Shown: positions 7,596-16,375, numbered from the stretch's first letter. The stretch: DNA of 38,132 nt from JBMZCV01 sp049613665 (GCA_049613665.1 JBMZCV010000025.1:1-38132); one strand, 5' to 3'. Numbers and translations: made by a program. The notes: a model not told the origin generated them from the letters alone.

Positions 7596-9317
7596 ATGTT
7601 TCGAATACTCAATATTAGCCTACTATTGGCTGCTTTTGTGTTTTTTATCCCTACCAGCTCGAAACCACCGAGTTTGGCTATTGGACAAAAAGCTCCTGAA
7701 ATTACTTTGCCCAACCAAAGTGGAAAAGTGATAAAATTGTCGAATGTAACAAAAGGAAGACTAACGCTTGTCGATTTTTGGTCGACATGGTGCGTCGCTT
7801 GCAATATCATCAAAAATCCAGAGTATGTAAGGCTTTATAATAAATACAAAGATTTTTCTTTCACAAACGCTAGCGAGTTTAATATGTTTAGCGTAGCATT
7901 TGATAGCGATTTGAATAAGTGGAAACGCAAAATCAAAGAGCAAAATCTTGATTGGCCTTATCATGTTGTTGATAAAGACAGCTATTATTCCAAATATTGG
8001 CAAATCTATAATATGCAAAGCATTCCATCTTCTTTTTTGCTAGATGAAAATGGACGTATTTTGGGTATTAATATGAGCTATGAACAATTGGACAAAGAAT
8101 TGACAAGGCGAAAAAGAGGAAAAAAAACGACAACTTCTCCTCCTGTTCAACCGCCAAAACCACCTGTGACACAACCTGTCGCACCACCCAAACCAACACC
8201 TCCACCTAAAGAAGTGGTTACAAATCCAATTGTTTCGCCTACTTCATCGGCAAATAATGCCAACAAAATTTATAAAATTCAGTTAGGTGTTTTTCGAACA
8301 CCAAATTTCAATAAGTTCAAAAATCTAAATGATTTAGGAAAATTAGAAGCCGAAAAAGCAACTAGCAAATTAAATCGAGTGTTGTTGGGAGCATTTACAA
8401 AACAACAGTCAAAAGGTACTTTGCAAACCGTAAAAAGACGAGGATATAACGATGCTTTTTTAGTGGTGCGAAAGCCAACTAATACACCTCCGTCTTCACC
8501 TCCTCCTGCGGCTGTTGTTACAAAACCCAAAAAACCGCAAAACACACCTCCAGCATCTGGCAGTTTACAAACCGTATATAAAGTGCAGATTGGAGTTTTT
8601 CGACAAGTCAATCTTAACAAATTTAGCTCCTTGCGTTCTATCGGAAATATAAAAATTGAACCTACCTCAAATGGTTTAAATAGAATTTTGGTAGGAAGCT
8701 TTCCAAATAAAACGAATGCAAACTCAGCTTTAGCAAAAATAAAAAGTAAAGGTTTTGATGGTTTTATAGTCACAAGAAAAGAAAGCGAAGCAGTTGCTTT
8801 CATGTCGGTTGCCGATACTACTCGCCAATCTTACGAAACGATTGAACAAATCGAATTGATGTTTGACATTGAGTTTTCGGCCTTAAAATCATCTATGCTC
8901 AATAAAACACCACCTGAAATATTGTTGCGAAACCACAAAGGAGCATTTTTGCCTTTATCTTCACAAAAGGGAAAAGTAACTTTAGTTTATTTTTGGGCAA
9001 GTTGGAGCAGTTTGGCACGTCAAACACATGGCGATTTAAATAAATTGTACGAAAAATATGCAGGCAAAGATTTTGAGATTTACAGCGTAGCTTTCGACAA
9101 TCAAGAAGCACGTTGGAAGCAAGTAATAGAAGAAGACAACTTAAATTGGAATATTCATGTGAGAGACGAAAATGGAACAGAATCAGATTTGCTAGGTTTG
9201 TATCAAGTGGAATATTTGCCAGCGATGTTTTTGATAGATAAAAATGGAAAAATTGTATCAGAAAATATTCCTTACAATGACTTAGATGTTGAAATTGACC
9301 GTTTATTGAAAAAATAG
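7596..9317 (+). CDS. Thioredoxin-SPOR-SPOR-pseudothioredoxin envelope protein
   Basis: 573 aa from ATG 7596; an in-frame TTG at 7554 would precede the signal peptide. A leader (ILNISLLLAAFVFFIP) is followed by a TlpA/ResA-like thioredoxin domain (about 28-172) with the redox motif WCVAC (C66, C69) and cis-Pro in SIPSSF. After a proline-rich linker come SPOR domain 1 (about 224-292, YKIQLGVFRTPNFNKF), a second proline linker, SPOR domain 2 (about 326-393, YKVQIGVFRQVNLNKF), then a second thioredoxin-like domain (437-573). In the latter the active site reads WASWSSLARQ with no cysteines, while LPAMFLID keeps the cis-Pro. The protein is probably periplasmic and peptidoglycan-associated. Substrate and partner are unknown. 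Confidence 0.82.
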   Translation: MFRILNISLLLAAFVFFIPTSSKPPSLAIGQKAPEITLPNQSGKVIKLSNVTKGRLTLVDFWSTWCVACNIIKNPEYVRLYNKYKDFSFTNASEFNMFSVAFDSDLNKWKRKIKEQNLDWPYHVVDKDSYYSKYWQIYNMQSIPSSFLLDENGRILGINMSYEQLDKELTRRKRGKKTTTSPPVQPPKPPVTQPVAPPKPTPPPKEVVTNPIVSPTSSANNANKIYKIQLGVFRTPNFNKFKNLNDLGKLEAEKATSKLNRVLLGAFTKQQSKGTLQTVKRRGYNDAFLVVRKPTNTPPSSPPPAAVVTKPKKPQNTPPASGSLQTVYKVQIGVFRQVNLNKFSSLRSIGNIKIEPTSNGLNRILVGSFPNKTNANSALAKIKSKGFDGFIVTRKESEAVAFMSVADTTRQSYETIEQIELMFDIEFSALKSSMLNKTPPEILLRNHKGAFLPLSSQKGKVTLVYFWASWSSLARQTHGDLNKLYEKYAGKDFEIYSVAFDNQEARWKQVIEEDNLNWNIHVRDENGTESDLLGLYQVEYLPAMFLIDKNGKIVSENIPYNDLDVEIDRLLKK

Positions 9318-9642
9318 CTTTTTAGTAAAATTAAGCAAGTTATTTCTGTTATAAAGCTTTGTAATACAATGATTTATCTATCTTCATTTAAAGCTTTGCT
9401 AGAACTTAATAAGTAAAAAAATATTTTTATTTGAAAAAAATGCGATTAGAGGTAAAGAGGCTTTTGTTTTAGTTTATTTTTTTAAGCATTTCAAAGTTTG
9501 TTTTAGAAAATAATTCGATATAACTTACTGTAAAACAACAGATTAGACATTGTTATCTATTGTTTTGCTTGAAGTAATAAAAAAAAGCGAAAAACAGTTA
9601 TAAAAAACTGTTTTTCGCTTTACTATTTTTGAAAAGAAAGAA
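9318..9642. other. Convergent intergenic region
   Basis: These 325 bp between convergent genes are AT-rich and hold no recognisable gene. The only clear structure is the bidirectional terminator at 9584-9621. Confidence 0.5.
9584..9621. terminator. Bidirectional intrinsic terminator
   Basis: A perfect 16-bp stem (AAAGCGAAAAACAGTT at 9584-9599, paired with 9606-9621) with a 6-nt loop and A/T tails on both sides. It lies between convergent genes, 22 nt past the leftward cyclophilin stop, and can serve both. Confidence 0.85.
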
Positions 9643-10296
9643 TTATTTAATTTCTACCTTCAAAATTTTGTCGCCTTTCACAATACTATTAATTATTTGC
9701 TGGTCGGCATCGCTTTTTACTTTTCCAAAAACGGTATGTTTACCATTCAACCATGGAGTAGCTTTGTGTGTAATGAAAAACTGACTACCATTGGTAGCAG
9801 GGCCAGAGTTTGCCATCGACAAAACGCCAGGGCCATCATGTTGTAACTCAGTTACAATTTCGTCTTCAAATTTGTAACCAGGATTTCCACGTCCATTGCC
9901 TAACGGACAACCACCTTGTACCATAAAGTCTGGAATAACTCGGTGGAAACTCAAATTGTCATAAAATCCTTTATCAGCCAAACCTTTGAAATTAGCTACC
10001 GTTTTAGGTGTTTTAGTAGCAAAAAGTGTTAAATTAATGTCGCCTTTGTTGGTTTTAATGACTGCATCGAGGTCTTTATCAAATTTTGCATCAGCAATAA
10101 GCTTCAACATTTCATCTTTGTTTACGCTAGGCCCTTTAGTAGGAGGAGGAGTTGGCGTTTTGGTAGCTGCTGGTGTTGCTTTGGCAGTTTCAGTAGTACT
10201 ACTTTTATCATTTGTTTGAGAGCCTGTTTTTGTTTTGTTGTTGCAAGCACTTAAACAAATAATAGTACATAAAAATAGGTAAAATAAATTTTTCAT
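9643..10296 (-). CDS. Cyclophilin-type peptidyl-prolyl isomerase lipoprotein
   Basis: 217 aa. A lipoprotein leader (LFLCTIICLSAC, acylated Cys about residue 18) and a 35-residue Thr/Pro/Lys tether precede the cyclophilin domain (about 58-217). Catalytic-core motifs are FHRVIPDFMVQGGCPLGNG (Arg-x-x-x-x-Phe-x-x-Gln), GPGVLSMANSGPATNGSQFF and LNGKHTVFGKV, as in bacterial PpiA/PpiB. It should assist proline isomerisation of envelope proteins at the membrane face of the periplasm or surface. Confidence 0.93.
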   Translation of the reverse strand: MKNLFYLFLCTIICLSACNNKTKTGSQTNDKSSTTETAKATPAATKTPTPPPTKGPSVNKDEMLKLIADAKFDKDLDAVIKTNKGDINLTLFATKTPKTVANFKGLADKGFYDNLSFHRVIPDFMVQGGCPLGNGRGNPGYKFEDEIVTELQHDGPGVLSMANSGPATNGSQFFITHKATPWLNGKHTVFGKVKSDADQQIINSIVKGDKILKVEIK

Positions 10297-10475
10297 AGTA
10301 ACTCGTTATTTTGTTTTATTTCGATAAAAAAAATTAAATTTGAATTTGGGCTTAAAAATAGTCATTTTAATGCGATTTGCTAAGAAATTGAAGCAAAAAA
10401 ATAGAAGGACATTTTGAAAAATTATTTTGAGAAACTTATCTGCTATTTTGAGAAATAAACTAATTTTGCATTTTT

Positions 10476-10583
10476 AAGTAGCAAGTACTATTTAATAAAG
10501 CATTTGTTTAGTTGCTAACGCATTGACAATCAAGATGTTATCTTGTTCTGAAATGCCTAAAAATTTCTGAACAACTACTTAAT
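10476..10583 (+). repeat. Intergenic palindromic repeat, copy D (three modules)
   Basis: Full-length copy. Module 1 is AAGTAGCAAGTACTATTTAA, module 2 is TTGCTAACGCATTG...GATGTTATC, and module 3 is TTGTTCTGAAATGCC...TTTCTGAACAA, an inverted repeat. It closes with CTACTTAAT 27 bp upstream of the GmhB-like start. It is the main recognisable content of the 314-bp gap 10297-10610; the rest is AT-rich with no gene seen. Confidence 0.8.
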
Positions 10584-10610
10584 AAAAAATAGCCAAATTA
10601 AAGTTATAAA

Positions 10611-11183
10611 ATGAAAAACGATATTAGTAAATGGAAGCTTGATGCTTCATGGACTTTATTTTTAGATAGAGATGGTGTAATTAATCAAAAAATCAATGAT
10701 GACTATGTGCGTCATTGGGGTGAGTTTTATTTTATTGATGGTTTTTTGGAAAGCATTCCTATTCTAACAAAAACATTCAAACGCATTGCAATTGTTACAA
10801 ATCAACGAGGCATTGGACGTGGCTTAATGACTAGCGATGATTTGGCTTTGATTTTTGAAAATTTGCAAAAAAAGATGAATGAATATGGCGGTCATATTGC
10901 TGCTTTTTATCATTGTCCGCATGATTACACAGCAAAATGCAGTTGTCGAAAGCCTAAAATTGGCATGGGTTTGCAAGCAAGAGCAGATTTCCCAGACCTT
11001 GATTTTCGAAAAGCTCTTATTGTGGGCGATTCTATTAGCGATATGGAGTTTGGCAAAAAACTAGGCATGAAAACTGTTTTTGTGACCAATAGAGAAGGCC
11101 GAGATGTGCGTAAGTACAGTAATTTTATTGATGCAAGTTTTGATGATGTGCAACATTTTGCAACAGCTTTAGCAAAATTATAA
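10611..11183 (+). CDS. gmhB: HAD-IIIA phosphatase, GmhB/HisB-N-like
   Basis: 190 aa. HAD-superfamily motifs: FLDRDGVIN (nucleophile D19, acid/base D21), VTNQ, RKP and GDSISD (D140, D144). The zinc loop typical of D-glycero-D-manno-heptose-1,7-bisphosphate 7-phosphatases is present: CPHDYTAKCSC (C102, H104, C110, C112). GmhB dephosphorylates heptose bisphosphate for LPS core or S-layer sugars; the close relative HisB-N acts on histidinol phosphate. No his or other heptose genes adjoin it, so the substrate is unproven and the symbol is tentative. A terminator follows at 11201-11237. Confidence 0.85.
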   Translation: MKNDISKWKLDASWTLFLDRDGVINQKINDDYVRHWGEFYFIDGFLESIPILTKTFKRIAIVTNQRGIGRGLMTSDDLALIFENLQKKMNEYGGHIAAFYHCPHDYTAKCSCRKPKIGMGLQARADFPDLDFRKALIVGDSISDMEFGKKLGMKTVFVTNREGRDVRKYSNFIDASFDDVQHFATALAKL

Positions 11184-11200
11184 TATGGTTTAATAAAAAT

Positions 11201-11237
11201 TTAGGTAGAAGGCATTTTTAAAATGCTTTCTACCTAA
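11201..11237 (+). terminator. Intrinsic terminator of the GmhB-like gene
   Basis: TTAGGTAGAAGGCATTTT (11201-11218) pairs with 11220-11237, an 18-bp stem with one G-T wobble and almost no loop. It starts 18 nt after the stop codon. Repeat R1 begins at the very next base. Confidence 0.75.
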
Positions 11238-11370
11238 CAATGGTTTGGACATTTTTTATAACAATTTTCAGTTTAATAAAAAAACTCCTTTTGGCAAGGG
11301 AAACATACTATTTTTCAGTTCAAAAGGTCATTAAATTTGAAAATATTGGCCGCCTTAGCCTAAAAAAAAT
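11238..11370 (+). repeat. 132-bp direct repeat, copy R1
   Basis: This segment (from CAATGGTTTGGACATTTTTT to CTTAGCCTAAAAAAAAT) recurs at 14175-14306 at about 90% identity by eye. The two copies bracket the T9SS protein gene. R1 also has partial inverted ends: TTTGGACATTTTTTATA at 11244-11260 against TATAAATGTCCGAAC just past its right end (11371-11386). Confidence 0.85.
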
Positions 11371-11402
11371 GTATAAATGTCCGAACTGTTGACCTAAATA
11401 AA

Positions 11403-13910
11403 TTATTTTTTAATCAATTTAGCTACTTTTGTTTGATTTTTTTGTTTTAAAATAGCAAAATAAATACCTGCGGTATAATCTTCAACAGAAATGGAAACTA
11501 GATTCTTTCCTTTTTGCGTATCAACATTTTGCACAAACATCAACTGACCTGTTGTGCTATAAATGGAGATATTTGCCGTAGTTGCTTCCTCACTCGAAAA
11601 GCCAAGTTGTATGACATCACGACTCGGAATAGGTGAAACTGTCAGTTCATCATGTATATTTGCTTGTCTCACAATCGCAATTGTGCTAGAAAGCGTAGTT
11701 GTACCATCAAAATCTGTTTGCGACAATCTATAGTATTGAGTACTATTTACAAAATTTTCGTCCAAAAATTCGTAATTTGTAGCTATTGTTGTGTTTTCTG
11801 CACCATTTATTTTAGTCAATTCACTAAAGTTTACGCCATCAGTAGAAGTTTGAACTATAAAATAGTCGTTGTTTTCTTCTGAGGCAGTTATCCATTTCAG
11901 CAAATTGCCTTTTGCTTGTGCCTCGCCACTAAAAGCAATGAGTTCGATAGGCGTTTTTTCGCAGTAAAAATCATTGAAAGCAGTCGCTTCGCCACAAATT
12001 TCGGTAGCTGTAAAAGTGTAAGCTGTTGTTTCGCCTTCTTCAAAAATTGCGGTAAAGCTGTCTCCAAAAAATATATCTCCAGCAAAATCACCAACAATGC
12101 TATAAGTTAGCGTATTGTCATATTCGGCATAGCCACCTTTTGCGGTCGCAACTACTGTAAAAGCTCCTGTATCCCAATCGCAAGATTCATCAATCACAAT
12201 TTCGAGTGGTGCAAGAAAAACGACAGGTGTAGCACTTGCAATTTTTGTACAAGAGTTTTCAAAGTCTGGTATATTTGCTTCAGCACCTTCTGGCCCAACA
12301 ACTGCTGAAATATAGTAAGTCGTATTTTCAGCAATATTTCCACTATTAATACCAAAAATACCTGCTTGTATATTGCTTGCTACTATGGAAGTGTAAGGGT
12401 TTTCTAAATCGCTATGCAAAATATAAGCTAATACATCATTTCCATCAACAATAGCACCTTGTGTTTGGACATCGGTTGTTTCGCCATCGCATAAAATGAG
12501 CATTTCATCTGACATGATGCCAGCATCAGAATTTCCAGAAAAAATGAAAACAGTTACATCGGCATTCATCTCACAGCCTGCTGCATCAAGACCTGTCAAA
12601 GTATAAGTTGTTGTTTCATTTGGAGCAATAAGTGCTGGAGCAATTTCGTCGGCTGTTCCTACAAAACCTGTTGTAGGTGACCATGAAAAACTAACAGCAT
12701 CTGCCGAAACAAAACCAGAGAGTTGTGTTGCTTCGCCTGCACAAATTTCTATATCATCGCCAGCATTAATAGTTGGGCCATTTGACACAAAAATTGTTAC
12801 TTCATCTTCATCAGCACAACCTGTTGTGGTATCTACAACATTTAAAGTATAAGTTACTGTTTCTGTAATATTTTCGACCGTTGGAGTAAGACTATTAGCA
12901 TCGCTCAAGCCATCTGCTGGCGACCAAAATACATCATCACCACCAAATGTTTCAGCACTCAAAGTGATACTTTCGCCAACACAAACGGTTTCATTGTCGC
13001 CCAAAATTTCGGCTTGTGCCAAAACTACGGCACATTCTGCTACATTAAACTGAAAATCTCGTTTTGTTTCGTTGATTAAAACACCATCACGATATTCACT
13101 AACGCAAACAGCCACTACATATTGGCCTTGTGTATCAGGAAAAGCAGTCAATTCGCCTGTTACAGCATCAATAGCCATAATAGGGTCGCCACCGAGTGGA
13201 TTTTGAGCCGAAAAAGGAGCTATCCAACTCACAGGGGTGTAAGGTGGAGCAGGAACAATAACAGGAGCAGGGTCAAATTCACTAGCACCAGAAAAAGGTT
13301 CACACAATTCATATACGAGCGAATCGCCATCAGCATCAAAAGCAGAATGGTCAAATACTAAAGGGCTATTGGTACAAATCACAATAGGTGGAAAATTGTT
13401 GAAAACAGGAGCAGAATTATCGCAAGCATTGTTTTCTGGAATAGTAGTCACATAAGTAGAACCTGTACCTCCAGGATTAACGATATTGTTTATTGTATTG
13501 TTTCGACAACAACGCTGATATACGATTTGATAACCACCAGCAATAGCAGGAAGATTGATACTTTCGATATATAAACCTTGCTCTACACAAACATCTGGTA
13601 TGGTTTCGAGGCAAAGTCCATCTGTTTCGGGTGGAATAGAGGTAATAATTGGAGAAAATAAGCTAATAGAACTAGCCAAATTTCCATTACTATCAAAAAC
13701 AGTAATATTGGCAGGGTCGTCAAAGCCAGCACAATCCGTGCAGTCGCAATCACGATATATCGTAAGCGTCAAAACATAAGTATCATCGCCGATACATTCG
13801 TAAGTGAGTTCTCCACCAACAAGGTGATTGGCCTGCAAGCTATTTGAAAAGCTCAAAGCAAGGCAAGCGAAAATAAAACTTAAAATAAGAGATGAGATTT
13901 TTTTCATCAT
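11403..13910 (-). CDS. Secreted multidomain surface protein with T9SS type A sorting domain
   Basis: The frame opens at 13964 (853 codons), but the signal peptide (KISSLILSFIFACLALSF, cleavage near LQA) places the start at one of two consecutive ATGs, 13910 or 13907. The mature N-terminus NHLVGGELTYECIGDDTY with LTIYRDC is the Cys-rich domain common in Bacteroidota gliding or adhesion proteins. PKD/Ig-like modules follow (SFDADGDSLVYEL-like region, VTYTLNVVDTTTGCADEDEV, TTTYTLTGLDAAGCEMNADV), then a domain around ASEENNDYFIVQTSTDGVNF. The last about 75 residues form a type A sorting domain (LTVSPIPSRDVIQLGF to GIYFAILKQ...KLIKK). It should cross the outer membrane through T9SS to the cell surface. 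Ligand unknown. The gene is bracketed by R1/R2. Confidence 0.9.
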   Translation of the reverse strand: MMKKISSLILSFIFACLALSFSNSLQANHLVGGELTYECIGDDTYVLTLTIYRDCDCTDCAGFDDPANITVFDSNGNLASSISLFSPIITSIPPETDGLCLETIPDVCVEQGLYIESINLPAIAGGYQIVYQRCCRNNTINNIVNPGGTGSTYVTTIPENNACDNSAPVFNNFPPIVICTNSPLVFDHSAFDADGDSLVYELCEPFSGASEFDPAPVIVPAPPYTPVSWIAPFSAQNPLGGDPIMAIDAVTGELTAFPDTQGQYVVAVCVSEYRDGVLINETKRDFQFNVAECAVVLAQAEILGDNETVCVGESITLSAETFGGDDVFWSPADGLSDANSLTPTVENITETVTYTLNVVDTTTGCADEDEVTIFVSNGPTINAGDDIEICAGEATQLSGFVSADAVSFSWSPTTGFVGTADEIAPALIAPNETTTYTLTGLDAAGCEMNADVTVFIFSGNSDAGIMSDEMLILCDGETTDVQTQGAIVDGNDVLAYILHSDLENPYTSIVASNIQAGIFGINSGNIAENTTYYISAVVGPEGAEANIPDFENSCTKIASATPVVFLAPLEIVIDESCDWDTGAFTVVATAKGGYAEYDNTLTYSIVGDFAGDIFFGDSFTAIFEEGETTAYTFTATEICGEATAFNDFYCEKTPIELIAFSGEAQAKGNLLKWITASEENNDYFIVQTSTDGVNFSELTKINGAENTTIATNYEFLDENFVNSTQYYRLSQTDFDGTTTLSSTIAIVRQANIHDELTVSPIPSRDVIQLGFSSEEATTANISIYSTTGQLMFVQNVDTQKGKNLVSISVEDYTAGIYFAILKQKNQTKVAKLIKK

Positions 13911-14033
13911 GCAATTGGTTAATTTAAAAATTAGAAAATATTTTTTTAGAAGAAGGTTTTGCAAATGTAAAGATTATAACATTGTTTGTTATATTTTTGA
14001 TTAAAATTTTTTTTTCTAAAAGTAAAAATTCAT

Positions 14034-14056
14034 AAGTGCCAAACACTATTTATTAT
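14034..14056 (+). repeat. Intergenic palindromic repeat, copy E1 (module 1 fragment)
   Basis: AAGTGCCAAACACTATTTAT is module 1 alone, 26 bp from the inverted copy E2. It lies about 125 bp upstream of the leftward T9SS protein start. Confidence 0.55.
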
Positions 14057-14081
14057 CTACACTGTTTTGATGTTTATGCTT

Positions 14082-14174
14082 TTAAGTAGTCATTCAGAAG
14101 CTTTTAGGCATTTCAGAACAAGATAACACCTTGAATGTTAATGCGTTAGCCACTAAACGAATGCTTTATTAAAT
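14082..14174 (-). repeat. Intergenic palindromic repeat, copy E2 (modules 3 and 2)
   Basis: Reverse-complement match to copy D over about 90 bp: TTAAGTAGTCATTCAGAAGC, TTTCAGAACAAGATAACACC, ATGCGTTAGCCACTAAACGA. Module 1 is missing, and R2 starts at the next base (14175). The 530-bp gap 13911-14436 therefore consists largely of repeats. Confidence 0.75.
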
Positions 14175-14306
14175 CAATGGTTTGGACATTTTTTATAACA
14201 ATTTTCAGTTTAATAAAAAACACCTTTTGACAAGTGAAACATACTATTTTTCAGTTCAAAAGGCCATAAAATTTGCAAATATTGGCCATCTTAGCCTAAA
14301 AAAAAT
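14175..14306 (+). repeat. 132-bp direct repeat, copy R2
   Basis: Second copy of the R1 sequence, in the same orientation. Its internal AAACATACTATTTTT (14238-14252) can pair with AAAAATAGTATGTTT at 14301-14315, a hairpin not available in R1, whose right edge differs. Confidence 0.85.
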
Positions 14307-14385
14307 AGTATGTTTAAGCCTTTTAATTACTAAAATACGTCAATAAACTACAAAACTCATGTAGTTTTTTGTAGTTTTGTCGTCT

Positions 14386-14423
14386 TATTTTTTATCTCAA
14401 AAGCTCACAATTAAACAGTTACG
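14386..14423 (+). repeat. Short repeat family 2, copy at 14386
   Basis: TTTTTTATCTCAAAAGCTCA followed by CAATTAAACAGTTACGC. It directly precedes the ATG of the membrane glycosyltransferase-like gene and accounts for the spurious in-frame extension of that ORF back to 14377. Confidence 0.65.
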
Positions 14424-14436
14424 CAAAAAGAACAAA

Positions 14437-16308
14437 ATGAAAGAACGAAACGATAAAAATATATATTCGATAGCTATCATTGCATTATGGACAATTTGTT
14501 GCATTTACTTTTTGCTCATAAAACAAGTTTGGGCCTATGAAGCCTATGATAGCTTTTTGAGCTGGGACGTAATGGGTTATTATTTATATTTGCCTGCGAC
14601 TTTCATTTATGGCGATTTGCATGAGTTGCGTTTTATTGAGCATATTATGCAAACCTATGAGCCTAGCAGCTATTTTTATCAAGCTCATTTGCATGAAAAT
14701 GGCAATTATGCTATGTCATATTCAGCAGGTGTTGCTATTTTGTACTTTCCTTTTTTCGTTTTGGCACATTTATTTGCCTTAGTCACACCTTTTGCAGCCG
14801 ATGGCTTTTCGTTGCCTTATCAATGTAGCATTTATATTAGTGGCTGTGTATATGCACTTATAGGTTTATTTTCGATTCGGCATGTTCTAAAAAAGTTTTA
14901 TGACGATAATATAGTAGCCATAGCCTTGTTTATTCTCATTTTTGCGACCAACTATTTTCATTATAGCTTGCTCGAAAACGCTATGACGCACATTCATCTA
15001 TTTATGCTATATGCTTTTGTGCTGCTACTCACTATGCGTTGGTATGCCACACATAAATGGACAGATGCCTTGCTTTTGGGACTTTGCATAGGCTTGGCAG
15101 TATTGATGCGACCATCAGAAATCGTCATTGTTTTTATACCTATTTTGTGGCAAGTTGCTAGTTTTTCGACACTCAAAGAGCGTTTCCTACTTGTTTGGCA
15201 ATACAAACATCAACTAGCAGGTTTATTTTTGGTCGCTTTTTTGGTCGGATTATTGCAGTTTTCCTATTGGAAATGGACAACCGATACTTGGCTATATTAC
15301 AGTTATGGTGAAATTGGCTTCAACTTCTCAAATCCATATCTCGCACAAGGTTTGATTAGCATACGAAAAGGTTGGCTTATTTACACACCTATTATGATAT
15401 TGTCGCTCATTGGTTTTGTGCCATTTTTTCGACAGCAGCGAGGCTTGTTTTGGCCATTTATTTTATATACGATAGCCAATATTTATTTCATTTTTAGCTG
15501 GGATGTTTGGTGGTATGGTGGTAGTTTTGGCAGTCGTGCCTTAGTACAATCTTATGCTATTTTATTGTTTTCTTTGTGTAGTTTCCTAGTTTATTTCTCG
15601 CAAAAATCTTGGCAAAAAATCATTTTGGCAACACTCATATTTTTGACAACGGCTTTAAACCTGTTTCAAAATTGGCAATATCGCCACAAAATGTTTTCTA
15701 CTGAAGGAGCAAATGCCTATGTCTATCAATTGATTTTTGGAAAAACGAAAATTACGCAAAAAACAATCAAGCAGTTTGAATATAAGGATATTTTTATGCC
15801 TGAAAAAGCAAAATTCGTTAGAAATTTATATAAAAATGATTATACAAAAGAAAATTTGCCAAACATTAGCCAAAAATACATCAATGTAGATAGTTTCTCG
15901 GTAGCTGTGCAGCAAAAAAAGCCATTTTTATCTGCTTTAGATACAAATCTCAAAAGCTTAGAATTGGAGCAACCAAAAACAACATGGCTTCGTGCTACTG
16001 TTACGGCTTTGTTTGAAGAATACGAATGGCGATATAAAAACTTTGCGACCTTAGTGATTCGTTTCGAAACAAAAGAAGGAAAAGCGATTGATTATCGACA
16101 TGTAAAATTGCAAAACCTGATAGGAAATGAAATAATTGAAAAGTCAAATCATTTGTATGGTGTGCCAAAAAAGTGGGGGAAAGTCAGCTTAGATGTGGAG
16201 TTACCAAAGCAGTTGAAAGCTAGTGATTTGATAAAAATATATGTGCATAATCCACAGCAAAAACCTATTTTTATTGATGATTTTTCGGTAGATATTTTTG
16301 AAGAATAA
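14437..16308 (+). CDS. Polytopic membrane protein, glycosyltransferase-like (GT-C type)
   Basis: 623 aa from ATG 14437; the frame is open from TTG 14377, but that extension is repeat sequence. About 10-12 hydrophobic segments fill residues 10-430 (IYSIAIIALWTICCIYFLLI, IFILIFATNYFHYSLL, LLLGLCIGLAVLMRPSEIVI, LAGLFLVAFLVGLLQFSYW). The long first loop has the acidic pattern WDVMGYYLYLP, as in GT-C enzymes that use polyprenyl-phosphate sugars, and a conserved-looking GLAVLMRPSE. A soluble C-terminal domain of about 190 residues follows. The fold suggests an inner-membrane glycosyl or mannosyl transferase acting on the periplasmic side, but donor and acceptor are unknown. Confidence 0.7.
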   Translation: MKERNDKNIYSIAIIALWTICCIYFLLIKQVWAYEAYDSFLSWDVMGYYLYLPATFIYGDLHELRFIEHIMQTYEPSSYFYQAHLHENGNYAMSYSAGVAILYFPFFVLAHLFALVTPFAADGFSLPYQCSIYISGCVYALIGLFSIRHVLKKFYDDNIVAIALFILIFATNYFHYSLLENAMTHIHLFMLYAFVLLLTMRWYATHKWTDALLLGLCIGLAVLMRPSEIVIVFIPILWQVASFSTLKERFLLVWQYKHQLAGLFLVAFLVGLLQFSYWKWTTDTWLYYSYGEIGFNFSNPYLAQGLISIRKGWLIYTPIMILSLIGFVPFFRQQRGLFWPFILYTIANIYFIFSWDVWWYGGSFGSRALVQSYAILLFSLCSFLVYFSQKSWQKIILATLIFLTTALNLFQNWQYRHKMFSTEGANAYVYQLIFGKTKITQKTIKQFEYKDIFMPEKAKFVRNLYKNDYTKENLPNISQKYINVDSFSVAVQQKKPFLSALDTNLKSLELEQPKTTWLRATVTALFEEYEWRYKNFATLVIRFETKEGKAIDYRHVKLQNLIGNEIIEKSNHLYGVPKKWGKVSLDVELPKQLKASDLIKIYVHNPQQKPIFIDDFSVDIFEE

Positions 16309-16332
16309 TATTTTCTTAATTTTTTAGACTTG

Positions 16333-16375
16333 ATTTTTTGTCTCAAAAAACTATATCTAAACCCTTACGAAAAAA
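16333..16375 (+). repeat. Short repeat family 2, copy at 16333
   Basis: TTTTTTGTCTCAAAAAACTA followed by TATCTAAACCCTTACGAAAAA. It lies 24 bp after the stop of the membrane glycosyltransferase-like gene, which therefore has a family-2 copy at each end. Confidence 0.6.

Noticed and set aside
8279..8803. 174-codon antisense reading frame
   Set aside because: It lies fully opposite the SPOR domains of the 7596-9317 gene and has no recognisable domain.
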